DNA of 46,379 nt, from positions 1-46,379 of the forward strand of contig DAIRGS010000012.1 of the NCBI GenBank assembly GCA_036794395.1. The letters are read 5' to 3'. A model generated the notes under the pieces. The model did no database searches. It saw only the letters and a program-made list of their open reading frames with translations, and was not told the DNA's origin. Below are positions 8,691 through 16,837 of this stretch, one piece after another. The stretch is from DASXMX01 sp036794395 (GTDB lineage: Bacteria > Planctomycetota > Phycisphaerae > Tepidisphaerales > Tepidisphaeraceae). The position numbers were made by a program, and so were the translations under genes. How positions within the stretch are numbered: the first letter of the stretch is position 1; each line of letters opens with the position of its first letter.

Positions 8691-10559
8691 ATGCACAGTT
8701 ATGCCGCCCATCGATCGCGCGGGGTTTCGCTCCTCGCGGTTCTGTTGCTCATCGCCTTCGTCGCCCCGCTTCATGCCCAATCCGGCACTGAAGCGCGCGC
8801 CCAATCGGTAATGAACCGCATTCGCGAGGAAGGCCTCAATCACTCGCAGGCGATGCAGACCCTCAGCTACCTGACCGACGTGATCGGCCCGCGCCTCACC
8901 GGCTCGCCCAATCTCCACCGCGCCAACGAATGGACCCGCGACACCATGACCAAATGGGGGCTGGAAAATGCTCATCTGGAATCGTGGGGTGAGTTTGGCC
9001 GCGGCTGGTCGCTCAAGCGATTCTCGATTCAGATCATCGAGCCGCAGGCGATCATCCTTGTTGCTTATCCTAAGGCTTGGACGCCGGGCTTTGATAAACC
9101 TTTCGAAACGCCGGTCATCTGGATCGATGCCGCCGTTGAATCCGATCTTCAGAAATACCAGGGCAAACTGAAAGGCGCGGTTGTTCTTGCGGGCAGGCCC
9201 CGGCCCGTTGAAGCGCGCTTCGAACCTCTGGCCAGCCGGGTGAATGATTCGGATCTATTGGGATTGGCCGATTCCGAGCTCGGGTCAACTTCGCCTCCGG
9301 GCCAGGCGCGTGCCGCCAACGCATCAGAGCGTACCGCCCAATTTGCCAACACTCCGGTCGGCCAGCGTCTGTTTGGCCGTCGCGGTGGGGCGGCTACGCA
9401 GCCCACAACGGGCCCGACTAGCCAGACGGGTCGTCGCGGTGGCAGGGGAGGCGGGGGGCTGGCCACGGGACGCATCCTCTCTTTCGCCGCTGCTGAAGGC
9501 GCGGCACTGGTGATCGATGAAAGTCTTCAAGGTGATGGTGGAACGGTGTTCGTCGCCAGCTCTTCGGTTCCCGCGCCTCCCGGACAGCAGGGGGCGCAGG
9601 GGGGCTTTGGTGGCGGTCGCGGCGGTCCGTCTGTCTATGCCGTGGATTGCCCGCCGATTCCGGCGCAGGTCACCATGGCCGTTGAAGATTACAACCGCCT
9701 GGTCCGTATGACCCAGCAGGGTGAGCAGCTCAAGATGGCCGTCGATCTTCAGACGCAGTACCACACCGACGACCTCAAAGCTTACAACACGATCGCTGAA
9801 ATTCCCGGTTCCGATCCGGATCTGAAAGACCAGTTGGTGATGGCGGGCGGCCACATGGATTCCTGGCAATCGGGCACCGGCGCTACGGACAACGGTGTCG
9901 GCGTTGTTGCCGCCATGGAAGCTGTTCGAATTATCAAAGCTCTGGACCTCAAGCCGCGGCGGACCATTCGCATCGCCCTCTGGACCGGCGAAGAACAGGG
10001 CTTGCTCGGGTCCCGCGCTTATGTCACTAAGCATTTCGGCTCGTATCCTGGGGGCGCAAGAGGCGGCGGAGGTGGCGGTCGTGGTCGCGGCCGAGGAGCA
10101 GCGCAGGACGCCGCCGCCGCAACTCAGCCGGCCGCAAGCCGGCCCGCGCGAGTTCTGACCAAGCAGGATGAATACGAAAAGCTCGCCTGCTACTTCAATC
10201 TGGATAATGGCACCGGGAAAATCCGCGGCGTCTACACCCAGGGCAACGAAGGCGCCCTGCCCCTGTTCCGCCGGTGGCTTGCTCCGTTTGCTGACCTGGG
10301 CGCTTCCACACTCACCACTAACAACACCGGCTCCACCGACCACATCTCATTCGATTCCATCGGCCTGCCCGGCTTCCAGTTCATCCAGGACCCGATCGAA
10401 TACTTCTCTCGCACCCATCACTCCAGTGCAGATGTCTATGACCGAATCCAAGCCGAAGATCTGAAGCAGGCGTCCACCATCATGGCCGCTTTTCTGTACC
10501 AGGCCGCCCAAATGGACGAACGCTTCCCGCGAAAGCCAGAGGCCTCGCCAAACCGATAG
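8691..10559 (+). CDS. Secreted M28-family zinc metallopeptidase
   Basis: The open frame runs from 8463, but the first part lies in a repeat. The ATG at 8691 starts a typical signal peptide (SLLAVLLLIAFVAPLHAQ) and gives 622 aa. Zn-binding and catalytic residues of M28 aminopeptidases/carboxypeptidases are visible: His in GGHMDSW (about 387), Asp in ATDNGVG (about 400), Glu-Glu in TGEEQG (about 433), Asp in NLDNGTG (about 502) and His in HHSSADVYD (about 576). A PA-like domain lies between the N-terminal part and the catalytic part. Two low-complexity Gly/Arg-rich inserts (about residues 238-260 and 453-487, with RGGRGGGG and GGGRGRGRG) interrupt it, which is unusual. It probably hydrolyses peptides outside the cytoplasm. 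Confidence 0.88.
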   Translation: MHSYAAHRSRGVSLLAVLLLIAFVAPLHAQSGTEARAQSVMNRIREEGLNHSQAMQTLSYLTDVIGPRLTGSPNLHRANEWTRDTMTKWGLENAHLESWGEFGRGWSLKRFSIQIIEPQAIILVAYPKAWTPGFDKPFETPVIWIDAAVESDLQKYQGKLKGAVVLAGRPRPVEARFEPLASRVNDSDLLGLADSELGSTSPPGQARAANASERTAQFANTPVGQRLFGRRGGAATQPTTGPTSQTGRRGGRGGGGLATGRILSFAAAEGAALVIDESLQGDGGTVFVASSSVPAPPGQQGAQGGFGGGRGGPSVYAVDCPPIPAQVTMAVEDYNRLVRMTQQGEQLKMAVDLQTQYHTDDLKAYNTIAEIPGSDPDLKDQLVMAGGHMDSWQSGTGATDNGVGVVAAMEAVRIIKALDLKPRRTIRIALWTGEEQGLLGSRAYVTKHFGSYPGGARGGGGGGRGRGRGAAQDAAAATQPAASRPARVLTKQDEYEKLACYFNLDNGTGKIRGVYTQGNEGALPLFRRWLAPFADLGASTLTTNNTGSTDHISFDSIGLPGFQFIQDPIEYFSRTHHSSADVYDRIQAEDLKQASTIMAAFLYQAAQMDERFPRKPEASPNR

Positions 10560-10596
10560 AAATGTGCCGTGTCTAACGGTCGAAAGGGCAAATTTG

Positions 10597-10959
10597 ATGA
10601 AAATGAAGAACCGGCTGGCCATCGGCGTTCTGTCGTGTATTTCATTCCTGAGTACGGGCTGCCTCGTCACTGGGGACCACCATGAATCCGTTACCGGCAC
10701 ACAGGTCTCCGACTCCACCTTCAAACAGATCCAACTCAATAAGACATCCGAAGACTGGATTCGTGCCACGCTCGGCCCGGCCACTTCCGAGAAATCCCTG
10801 CGCGATGGCGGGCGAATCCTGAAATACACCTACACCGAACGCCGCGAGAGCTCGGGCGCAGTCTTCCTCATCTTCGGCGGCCACGACGAAAAGCGAATCG
10901 ATCACACCGCGTTCATCGAAGTACGCGATGGATTGGTAACAAAGGCGTGGCGTGAGTAG
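10597..10959 (+). CDS. Small lipoprotein, BamE/SmpA-like fold suspected
   Basis: The ATG at 10597 (AAAGGG 8 nt upstream) gives 120 aa with a lipobox LSTGC near residue 20. The frame also opens earlier at 10564. After the Cys comes a short linker and then KTSEDWIRATLGPAT-type residues followed by ILKYTYTERRES. That is the helix-plus-beta pattern seen in BamE/OmlA-like outer-membrane lipoproteins, but similarity is weak. It lies 37 bp after the M28 peptidase on the same strand and may be co-transcribed. After its stop, 10960-11214 holds no visible gene. Confidence 0.7.
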   Translation: MKMKNRLAIGVLSCISFLSTGCLVTGDHHESVTGTQVSDSTFKQIQLNKTSEDWIRATLGPATSEKSLRDGGRILKYTYTERRESSGAVFLIFGGHDEKRIDHTAFIEVRDGLVTKAWRE

Positions 10960-11201
10960 GGCCGAGGATTTAGCGACGGCCTCAGTTCCCCTCGCCGGTG
11001 AGTGCCCTACATTCGGGCCTCAAATGCTACATTATCGAACCAACCCTGCTTCGTGATTCGTAAGGCCCTGTGAGTGGGGCTGATTGGCTCATCCGTTCAG
11101 GTTGTCGTTTCCAAGTGCTTTTTCGGCATCGCTTCTGAATCACATTGCCGATAATTGGAAAGGGCCGACCGCTCAGATTCCGCGCCGCCGCCCGGCCCGC
11201 A

Positions 11202-11207
11202 TAGAAT
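11202..11207 (+). promoter_or_regulatory. Candidate -10 box (TAGAAT) just before the 11215 start
   Basis: TAGAAT ends 7 nt before the ATG at 11215 and no Shine-Dalgarno sequence is visible. This spacing fits a transcript that begins at or next to the start codon. It matches three other cases in this window. No clear -35 hexamer is seen. Confidence 0.35.
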
Positions 11208-11214
11208 GGGTTAG

Positions 11215-11526
11215 ATGCCACAGCCGCCATCGCAGCCTGTTGCCCCGTTGGTTGATTCGCGCGTGCCGGCGCGTCAGCCGGGCTGGGTTGTCATTGTCGC
11301 GATGTTTGGGGCGGCGTGTTTATTTATCGGGGTCATGCTGCTGGCGATGATCCAGGCCCCAGCCGTGCGACCGCGCGTCTGGATGACGGGCTGTGCCTTT
11401 CTGCTCGCCGGTGTCATCCTCCTTCCCGTCGCCTGGATGAAACGCGTCCGGCGGCCTTCGCCCAGTGCTGCCGAAGAGCGCGCGCAAGAGGCCGACAACC
11501 AGCCGATTCCCCCTAGCGAGGCATAA
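11215..11526 (+). CDS. Small two-TM membrane protein upstream of spoVR
   Basis: 103 aa with a Pro-rich cytoplasmic start, two hydrophobic segments (about residues 24-45 and 55-74) and a charged C-terminal tail. No family is recognised. It ends 8 bp before the SpoVR start on the same strand, so the two are likely one operon. In many bacteria spoVR is next to prkA and yeaH; neither is present here. The start has no Shine-Dalgarno sequence but does have a TAGAAT box 7 nt upstream. Confidence 0.65.
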   Translation: MPQPPSQPVAPLVDSRVPARQPGWVVIVAMFGAACLFIGVMLLAMIQAPAVRPRVWMTGCAFLLAGVILLPVAWMKRVRRPSPSAAEERAQEADNQPIPPSEA

Positions 11527-11534
11527 GGTTCAGC

Positions 11535-14267
11535 ATGTCCTCCCATACCCTGATCCCGTTTCCCGAAGAGTTGCTTGCCGCCAAAAAGCAGATCCGCGAG
11601 CGCGCCCGATCGTATGGCCTGGATTTCTTCCCGGTCATCTACGAGATGTGCGACTACGAGCAGATGAACCAGATCGCCGCGTATGGCGGCTTCCCCCAGC
11701 GCTATCCGCATTGGCGCTTCGGCATGGAATATGAACGCCTCCGCAAGCAGCACCATTACGGCCTGGGCCGGATTTATGAGATGGTCATCAACAATGACCC
11801 GTGCTACGCCTATCTCCAGGAATCCAACGCCCTGGTCGACCAGAAGCTGGTCATCGCCCATGTGTACGGGCATTCCGATTTTTTCAAATCGAATCTGTGG
11901 TTCAGCCAGACCAATCGCAAAATGATGGACGAGATGGCCAACCACGCCACGCGCGTCCGCAAGCACGTTGAAAAGCAGGGCCAGGACACCGTCGAGCGCT
12001 GGCTCGACGTCTGCCTGAGCGTCGAGCACCTGATCGATCCCCACAGCATGTTCCTCAATCGCGGCCCGCTTGAAGACCGGGTCGAGCAGCCTCGCCGGCA
12101 GCAGGAAGACGTCATTAAGTTTCGGTCCAAGGACTATCTCGACCGCTGGATCAATCCGCCCGAAGTTCTCGAGGCCGAAGCCAAGAAGCTCCGCGAACAG
12201 CGCGCCAAAATGCGCCATGCCACGCCCGCCCGACCCACGCGCGACGTCCTGCTCTATCTTCTGGAACATGCCCGCCTGGAAGACTGGCAGGCTGACTGCC
12301 TCTCGCTCGTTCGCGAAGAAAGCTACTACTACGCGCCGCAGGGCATGACCAAAGTAATGAACGAGGGATGGGCGTGTGTGACCTCGGGTGCACTGATCTT
12401 TACCGATCGGGGCCTGCTGCCGATGGGGGAGATCGTGGCGGAGCGATTGAATCTTCGTGTTGGCGACGGCGCTCAATTGCGCGCGGTGTACGATTGGGCG
12501 CGTTTTGACAAGCGGCCAACTATTCGCGTCAAAACGCGCAGAGGCTTTCAGATTGAAGGATCGGCCACGCACCGACTGCGATTGCCTGACGGCGCATGGC
12601 GTAGGTTGGATGAAATTAAGTTGGGCGATCAGGTTGAACTGGGTGCAGGACCGGATTTATGGGCGCGCGAATTATTTCGCCTCGATTGGGCCCCCACGCT
12701 TCGCCTTACGCTGCACAGAGCGGCGGCGCGGGCCGGTGTCAGCATCGATACGGTGTTGAGATTCCGTGAAGGCCGAAACGTGCGGCGAGCGGCTGAAGTG
12801 ACGGCGGCCGTTGCCGACTACGACGCGGATATGGCCACTTTGGGAAACACGCAGGATCGCTGTAACGAAGTGCGCATTCCAGATGTCGTCGACGAGAAGC
12901 TTGGCCAATTCCTCGGGTATCTGATTGGCGACGGCCACATCAGTGTCGTCAAACGCGTGATTGGCCTGACAACCGGCGACGAAGAGCAAGCCGAAACATT
13001 CACGGTCGTTGCGCGCGATCTCTTCGATGTTGAATGCCGCAAGCATTGGGACAATGGAAGATGGCGACTTCGATTTAGCTCCCGCATCATCACGGATTTT
13101 CTTAAACACCTTGGAATGAAGACCGGTGTTTGCGCTCGCACCAAGGAGGTCCCGCAATGCATCCTTAGGTCCCCGGCGCCGGTTGTGGCCGCGTTCCTGC
13201 GTGCCTACTTTGATTGCGATGGTTACGCCGGCAAGCAGGGTGTCATCCTCAGCACATCGAGCCCGTCCCTTGGCCAGACCGTTCAACTGCTATTGCTCAA
13301 CTTCGGAATTCTCTCGAGCGGCAGGCCACATAAAGACGGCTGCTGGCACGTGCACGTGACAGGCCGTGCCGCCGAATTATTCGAGCAGCGCGTGGGTTTC
13401 GGACTCACCCGAAAGAAAGAGGCTCTTCGGAAATACCTGTCGAGCCACCAATGGTACAAACAGGAATCATGGGCCGACGAGATTGTTTTGATCGAGCATG
13501 GCGAGGCGGATGTATTCGATGTCTCTGTTGAGGAGAGCCACTGCTATGCCGCACAGGGCTTCGTGAACCATAACAGCTTCTGGCATAGCACGCTGATGAC
13601 CAAGCATTTCGTCGAAGCCAAGGAGGTCATCGACTACGCCGATCACCACAGCGGCACCGTTCACATGCCGCCCGGCAATTTCAATCCGTACAAGATCGGC
13701 ATCGAGCTTTTCCGCGATATCGAAGACCGCTGGAACAAGGGCAAATTCGGCAAGGAGTACGAGGAATCCGCCAACCTCGGTGAGAAACGCAAGTGGGACA
13801 AAGGCCTGGGAATCGGCCGGGAGAAAATCTTCGAAGTCCGGCGGATTTACAACGACGTCAACTTCATCGACGAATTCATGACTCCCGAATTCATCGAGAA
13901 GCACAAGTTCTACCAGTACGGCCGCGACCCTCACACGGGCCAGCTCCGGATCATCAGCCGCGATCCGCAGCGGATCAAACAGACTCTCTTGTATCAGCTC
14001 ACCAACATGGGCCAGCCGTTCATTTACGTGGTCGACGGCAACTACGCCAACCGCGGCGAACTCTATCTCGCCCACAAGCACAACGGCCTGGACATGGAGA
14101 TCAAGTTCGCGGTCGAAACCCTCAAAAACATCTACAAAATCTGGCAACGCCCCGTCCATCTCCAGGCGCGCATCGATGACGACATGATCCTCTTCACGTA
14201 CGGCGGAGATCAGCCCAAGCAGCAGACCATTCATGATGACCTGCCGAAGCCGGCACATCAGATTTGA
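11535..14267 (+). CDS. spoVR: SpoVR family protein carrying an in-frame intein
   Basis: 910 aa as encoded. Without the insert the two exteins join to 510 aa, the usual length for SpoVR/YcgB proteins. The N-extein (residues 1-280) runs up to the conserved KVMNEGWA. The C-extein begins at SFWHSTLM (residue 681), which restores the family motif NEGWA-SFWH. Other family landmarks are DFFPVIYEMCDYEQMNQIAA near the start, GGFPQRYPHWRFGMEYE, and a C-terminal region with NRGELYLAHKHNG. SpoVR proteins take part in cortex or stress physiology, and their biochemical role is not settled; outside spore formers they usually work with PrkA and YeaH. The host gene is probably essential or at least selected here, since the intein keeps all splicing residues. 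Confidence 0.93.
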   Translation: MSSHTLIPFPEELLAAKKQIRERARSYGLDFFPVIYEMCDYEQMNQIAAYGGFPQRYPHWRFGMEYERLRKQHHYGLGRIYEMVINNDPCYAYLQESNALVDQKLVIAHVYGHSDFFKSNLWFSQTNRKMMDEMANHATRVRKHVEKQGQDTVERWLDVCLSVEHLIDPHSMFLNRGPLEDRVEQPRRQQEDVIKFRSKDYLDRWINPPEVLEAEAKKLREQRAKMRHATPARPTRDVLLYLLEHARLEDWQADCLSLVREESYYYAPQGMTKVMNEGWACVTSGALIFTDRGLLPMGEIVAERLNLRVGDGAQLRAVYDWARFDKRPTIRVKTRRGFQIEGSATHRLRLPDGAWRRLDEIKLGDQVELGAGPDLWARELFRLDWAPTLRLTLHRAAARAGVSIDTVLRFREGRNVRRAAEVTAAVADYDADMATLGNTQDRCNEVRIPDVVDEKLGQFLGYLIGDGHISVVKRVIGLTTGDEEQAETFTVVARDLFDVECRKHWDNGRWRLRFSSRIITDFLKHLGMKTGVCARTKEVPQCILRSPAPVVAAFLRAYFDCDGYAGKQGVILSTSSPSLGQTVQLLLLNFGILSSGRPHKDGCWHVHVTGRAAELFEQRVGFGLTRKKEALRKYLSSHQWYKQESWADEIVLIEHGEADVFDVSVEESHCYAAQGFVNHNSFWHSTLMTKHFVEAKEVIDYADHHSGTVHMPPGNFNPYKIGIELFRDIEDRWNKGKFGKEYEESANLGEKRKWDKGLGIGREKIFEVRRIYNDVNFIDEFMTPEFIEKHKFYQYGRDPHTGQLRIISRDPQRIKQTLLYQLTNMGQPFIYVVDGNYANRGELYLAHKHNGLDMEIKFAVETLKNIYKIWQRPVHLQARIDDDMILFTYGGDQPKQQTIHDDLPKPAHQI
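12375..13574 (+). mobile_element. 400-residue intein with LAGLIDADG homing endonuclease in SpoVR
   Basis: Residues 281-680 of the host frame. It starts with Cys (C281; block A CVTSGALIFTDRGLLPMGEI), has a block B His in EGSATHRL and ends with block F/G (VFDVSVEESHCYAAQGF, then VNHN). Ser is the +1 residue. All nucleophiles needed for class 1 splicing are present: Cys1, the block B His, terminal His-Asn and Ser+1. Between the splicing parts lie two LAGLIDADG-type motifs, LGYLIGDGHI (about residues 459-468) and FLRAYFDCDGY (about 551-561), each with its acidic residue. This indicates an endonuclease domain that could still be active. The insertion site is a highly conserved host motif, as is typical for inteins. 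Confidence 0.95.
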
Positions 14268-14276
14268 GCTTTGTGT

Positions 14277-14282
14277 TATAAT
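14277..14282 (+). promoter_or_regulatory. Candidate -10 box (TATAAT) before the Uma2-family gene
   Basis: A perfect TATAAT lies 7 nt before the ATG at 14290, with no Shine-Dalgarno sequence in between. Transcription would begin at about the A of the start codon. No TTGACA-like -35 is obvious. Confidence 0.45.
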
Positions 14283-14289
14283 TTTCGAT

Positions 14290-14916
14290 ATGAGCGTCGT
14301 CCCCATCCAACATCGCCACTACTCAGTCGAGGAATACCTTCAGCTCGAATCCCAATCCCCGGAAAAGCATGAATTCTGGGATGGTTTCATCGTCAACCTG
14401 TCGCAGCTCATCGGCATGGCCGGCGGAACCTATGAACACAGCCTCATCACGGTGAGCTTTGCTCGAGCGTTGGGCAACCAACTTCAGGGCGGTTCGTGCC
14501 GTGTCATGAGCCCTGACATGCGGATCAAACTTCCGCGGTCGCCGCTCTATTTTTACCCTGACGCAAGCGTCATTTGCGGCCAACCCCAGTTCGACCCCGA
14601 ATCCGATAGCCGAACCACGCTCTTGAACCCGCGGGTGATCATCGAAGTGATTTCCCCATCGACAGAGGTTTACGATCGTGGAAAAAAGCTGGTCAAATAC
14701 ATCGAGATTCCGACGCTCGAAGAATACGTGCTGATCTCTCAAGCAGAGCCGCGCATAGATACCTACTTCCGCCACACCGACGGTTCGTGGACTTTCAGCG
14801 TCTGGTCCGGGCTCGAAGCTGTTCTCAACCTTCGCGCCCTGGAGATTAAGATTCCCCTGGCAGAGGTATATGCCGGTATTGAATTTCCACCGGATTCAGA
14901 GTCGGCGCCTCACTGA
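14290..14916 (+). CDS. Uma2 family (DUF820) PD-(D/E)XK endonuclease-like protein
   Basis: 208 aa from the ATG at 14290; an upstream in-frame start at 14233 lies inside SpoVR and is less likely. Family features are the N-terminal YSVEEYLQLE, the EFWDGFIVNL strand, DASVICG (PD-type Asp), RVIIEVISPST (E-x-I/V motif) and GKKLVKYIEI followed by LEEYVLI. Uma2 proteins have a restriction-endonuclease-like fold and are often expanded in planctomycetes and cyanobacteria; their targets are not known. A TATAAT box sits 7 nt before the start. The end overlaps by 7 nt the end of the convergent truncated PNPOx-like gene. Confidence 0.85.
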   Translation: MSVVPIQHRHYSVEEYLQLESQSPEKHEFWDGFIVNLSQLIGMAGGTYEHSLITVSFARALGNQLQGGSCRVMSPDMRIKLPRSPLYFYPDASVICGQPQFDPESDSRTTLLNPRVIIEVISPSTEVYDRGKKLVKYIEIPTLEEYVLISQAEPRIDTYFRHTDGSWTFSVWSGLEAVLNLRALEIKIPLAEVYAGIEFPPDSESAPH

Positions 14917-15311
14917 TCGATACAAGATTGTGTTGCCGTCCAAATCTCGGCTACGCCACGCACCCGCACCCGGTGGCCCTTCATGAAATCGATGAAAAGC
15001 AGCCCCACATTCGGGTTTTGAAGCACATTGCCCCAGGAAACATACATGCCATCCCCGTCATAATTCGGCAGGATCAGCGTTTTGTCGTCGACGGCCCGGA
15101 CAAAGCCCGGATCGCCCCCGCGATACGAACAACTGGGCCTTCCGGCGGTGTCTGACGTCGCCAGAAAGAACATATCCGAGTTCTCAATGAACGCCTTTTG
15201 CTTGGGATTCAGCGTATCCCGGACGATTTTCTCCTGAAGCTTGTCGGTCAGCCGGCGGGTATCAAAATCGTCCTGTAGCCGGCGTTGCCCATTGTGATAC
15301 ATGCTTTCCAT
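14910..15311 (-). CDS. Pyridoxamine 5'-phosphate oxidase-like flavin-binding protein, C-terminally short
   Basis: 133 aa. It matches the start of a well-known PNPOx-like family: MESMYHNGQRRLQDDFDTRR at the N-terminus, then FFLATSDTAGRPSCSYRGGD and NYDGDGMYVSWGN, then VGLLFIDF. Members are usually about 190-200 aa, so some 60 C-terminal residues appear to be missing. The product ends in an unrelated-looking ATQSCIDQ. The lost part would lie where the convergent Uma2 gene now ends. It may be a truncated, possibly non-functional gene. This is inferred from my memory of family length and should be checked by alignment. Confidence 0.75.
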   Translation of the reverse strand: MESMYHNGQRRLQDDFDTRRLTDKLQEKIVRDTLNPKQKAFIENSDMFFLATSDTAGRPSCSYRGGDPGFVRAVDDKTLILPNYDGDGMYVSWGNVLQNPNVGLLFIDFMKGHRVRVRGVAEIWTATQSCIDQ

Positions 15312-15458
15312 GTTTCACCATCGCTTTCGAAAACCCTCTGCACGCCGGCCATTGCCTTAAATATTGCTCCCAAAGAAATCTGTCGGGGAACTGCAATCAA
15401 TTCGCATGAACTTATTGAGCGGGTAAGATACGGGCAACTTCTAACGAAAGGATGAGGG

Positions 15459-15965
15459 ATGGTGAAAAAGACGGCCAAGAAATCCAAGCCCGCCAAATCC
15501 AAGGGCAAGGCCAAGCCGGTTGCCAAAGCGGCCAAGCCGATCAAGAAAATGCTTGCCAAGGTCAAACCGGTGGTGAAGAAGGCGAAAAAAGCCGCCGCCC
15601 GCCCCATGGCCAGGGCGAAGGTCGCGGCCAAGTCGAAGGCTAAATCCGTCGTCAAGAAGGTCGCCAAGGCCGCCAAATCGATGGCCAAAGCCGCGGCCAA
15701 GCCGAACGCCGTCCGCCGGGCCGGCGAAAAGATTCGCCGCAAGGTCGTCGAGGCCAGTGATTCAATCGGCGAAAAGGTCAACTCCATTGCCGAATCGGTC
15801 ACGACCAGCGTTGCCATGACCGCGGGCGTAGTGGTCGGCGTCGTTGAAGCCGTGATGCCATCGCATGAAAACGCCCACTCCCAGTCCAGTGATCCCATGA
15901 CCGAGCCCGAACACGCCCAAGATGACCTGCTCGACGAAGGCGACGACGTCTCCGATATCGAGTAG
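15459..15965 (+). CDS. Histone H1-like Lys/Ala-rich protein with acidic tail
   Basis: 168 aa with a Shine-Dalgarno-like AAGGATGAGGG before the ATG. Residues 1-80 are almost only Lys, Ala, Val, Pro and Arg (KKTAKKSKPAKSKGKAK-type repeats), like bacterial H1-like nucleoid proteins. Residues about 85-130 form an amphipathic or hydrophobic helix (SIAESVTTSVAMTAGVVVGV). The last 35 residues are acidic (Glu/Asp-rich). DNA compaction is the likely role of the basic part; the hydrophobic and acidic parts are unusual for H1-like proteins. It is followed 11 bp later by a methyltransferase gene. Confidence 0.8.
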   Translation: MVKKTAKKSKPAKSKGKAKPVAKAAKPIKKMLAKVKPVVKKAKKAAARPMARAKVAAKSKAKSVVKKVAKAAKSMAKAAAKPNAVRRAGEKIRRKVVEASDSIGEKVNSIAESVTTSVAMTAGVVVGVVEAVMPSHENAHSQSSDPMTEPEHAQDDLLDEGDDVSDIE

Positions 15966-15975
15966 CCTCATCGGC

Positions 15976-16836
15976 ATGGCATCGAGGAAGCAACCCCCCA
16001 CGCCCCCGCGCTCTCAAGCAGCGGGAGCGCCCGGCCCCCGTACCGACTGGGACGACGTCAGCCGCTGGTACGATCAGCATGTCGGCGACGAAGGCAGCGA
16101 GTATCACCGCGAAGTCGTCCTCCCAGGCGCGCTCCGCCTGCTCGAGCCCAAGCCGGCGCAGAATATCATCGATATCGCGTGCGGGCAGGGTGTGCTTTGC
16201 CGCAAGCTTCATGAGCTCAAAGTCGAAGTCACCGGCATCGACGCCTCCGAAGAACTCATCAAAGCCGCCCACGAACGCAGCAACAGCGCCATCCACTATC
16301 GCGTCGCCGACGCGCGCGACATCGATTTCCTGCCTCCGGATCGATTCGATTCCGCCGCGTGCCTTCTGGCGATCCAGAACATCCATCCAATCGGCCCGGT
16401 CTTCACCGGCGTCGCCCGCGTGCTCAAACCCTGGGGCCGGTTCGTCATTGCCATGATGCACCCCGCCTTCCGCGGATCGAAGGCGACGAGTTGGGGGTGG
16501 GACGAGGCAGAGCAGGTGCAGTATCGCCGGGTGGATCGATATCTCGCCCCGAGAAAATCACCGATTGTCACCCATCCGGGTAAAGATCCTCATCAATACA
16601 CCTGGTCATTTCACAAGCCGATCGAGGCCTACGTTAAGACCCTGCGCAAAGCCGGATTACTCATTGATGCAATCGAAGAATGGACGAGCCACAAGACCAG
16701 CACGAGCGGCCCGCGCGCGGCGGCTGAGAATCTGGCCCGCAAAGAGATTCCAATGTTCATGGCGATTCGCGCCGTCAAAATCGAACCGACCCCAGTCGGG
16801 CGCGAGCCGAATGTGTCGGCGCATGTCGGCGGATGA
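15976..16836 (+). CDS. Class I SAM-dependent methyltransferase
   Basis: 286 aa from the ATG at 15976, just after the histone-like gene's stop; the frame also opens earlier inside that gene. The nucleotide-binding motif I is IIDIACGQG with the following acidic GIDASEEL. Motif II (CLLAIQNIHP) and the post-motif region RVLKPWGRFVIAMMHP are clear. This is the pattern of small-molecule methyltransferases (Methyltransf_11/25 type); the substrate is unknown. The N-terminus is Pro/Arg-rich. It shares an 11-bp gap with the H1-like gene, so the two are likely co-transcribed. The stop lies 1 bp before the convergent zinc-ribbon membrane protein gene. Confidence 0.88.
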   Translation: MASRKQPPTPPRSQAAGAPGPRTDWDDVSRWYDQHVGDEGSEYHREVVLPGALRLLEPKPAQNIIDIACGQGVLCRKLHELKVEVTGIDASEELIKAAHERSNSAIHYRVADARDIDFLPPDRFDSAACLLAIQNIHPIGPVFTGVARVLKPWGRFVIAMMHPAFRGSKATSWGWDEAEQVQYRRVDRYLAPRKSPIVTHPGKDPHQYTWSFHKPIEAYVKTLRKAGLLIDAIEEWTSHKTSTSGPRAAAENLARKEIPMFMAIRAVKIEPTPVGREPNVSAHVGG

Positions 16837-16837
16837 C

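Noticed and set aside
9324..10343. Long minus-strand frame (339 aa) inside the M28 peptidase
   Set aside because: Lies opposite a gene with clear Zn-binding motifs; the minus frame shows no domain and is a product of GC-rich codon use.
11274..12572. Minus-strand frame (432 aa) opposite spoVR
   Set aside because: Mirror of conserved SpoVR codons; no start signal or family.
13467..14306. Minus-strand frame (279 aa) opposite the SpoVR C-extein
   Set aside because: Opposite a conserved gene; composition reflects the reverse strand.
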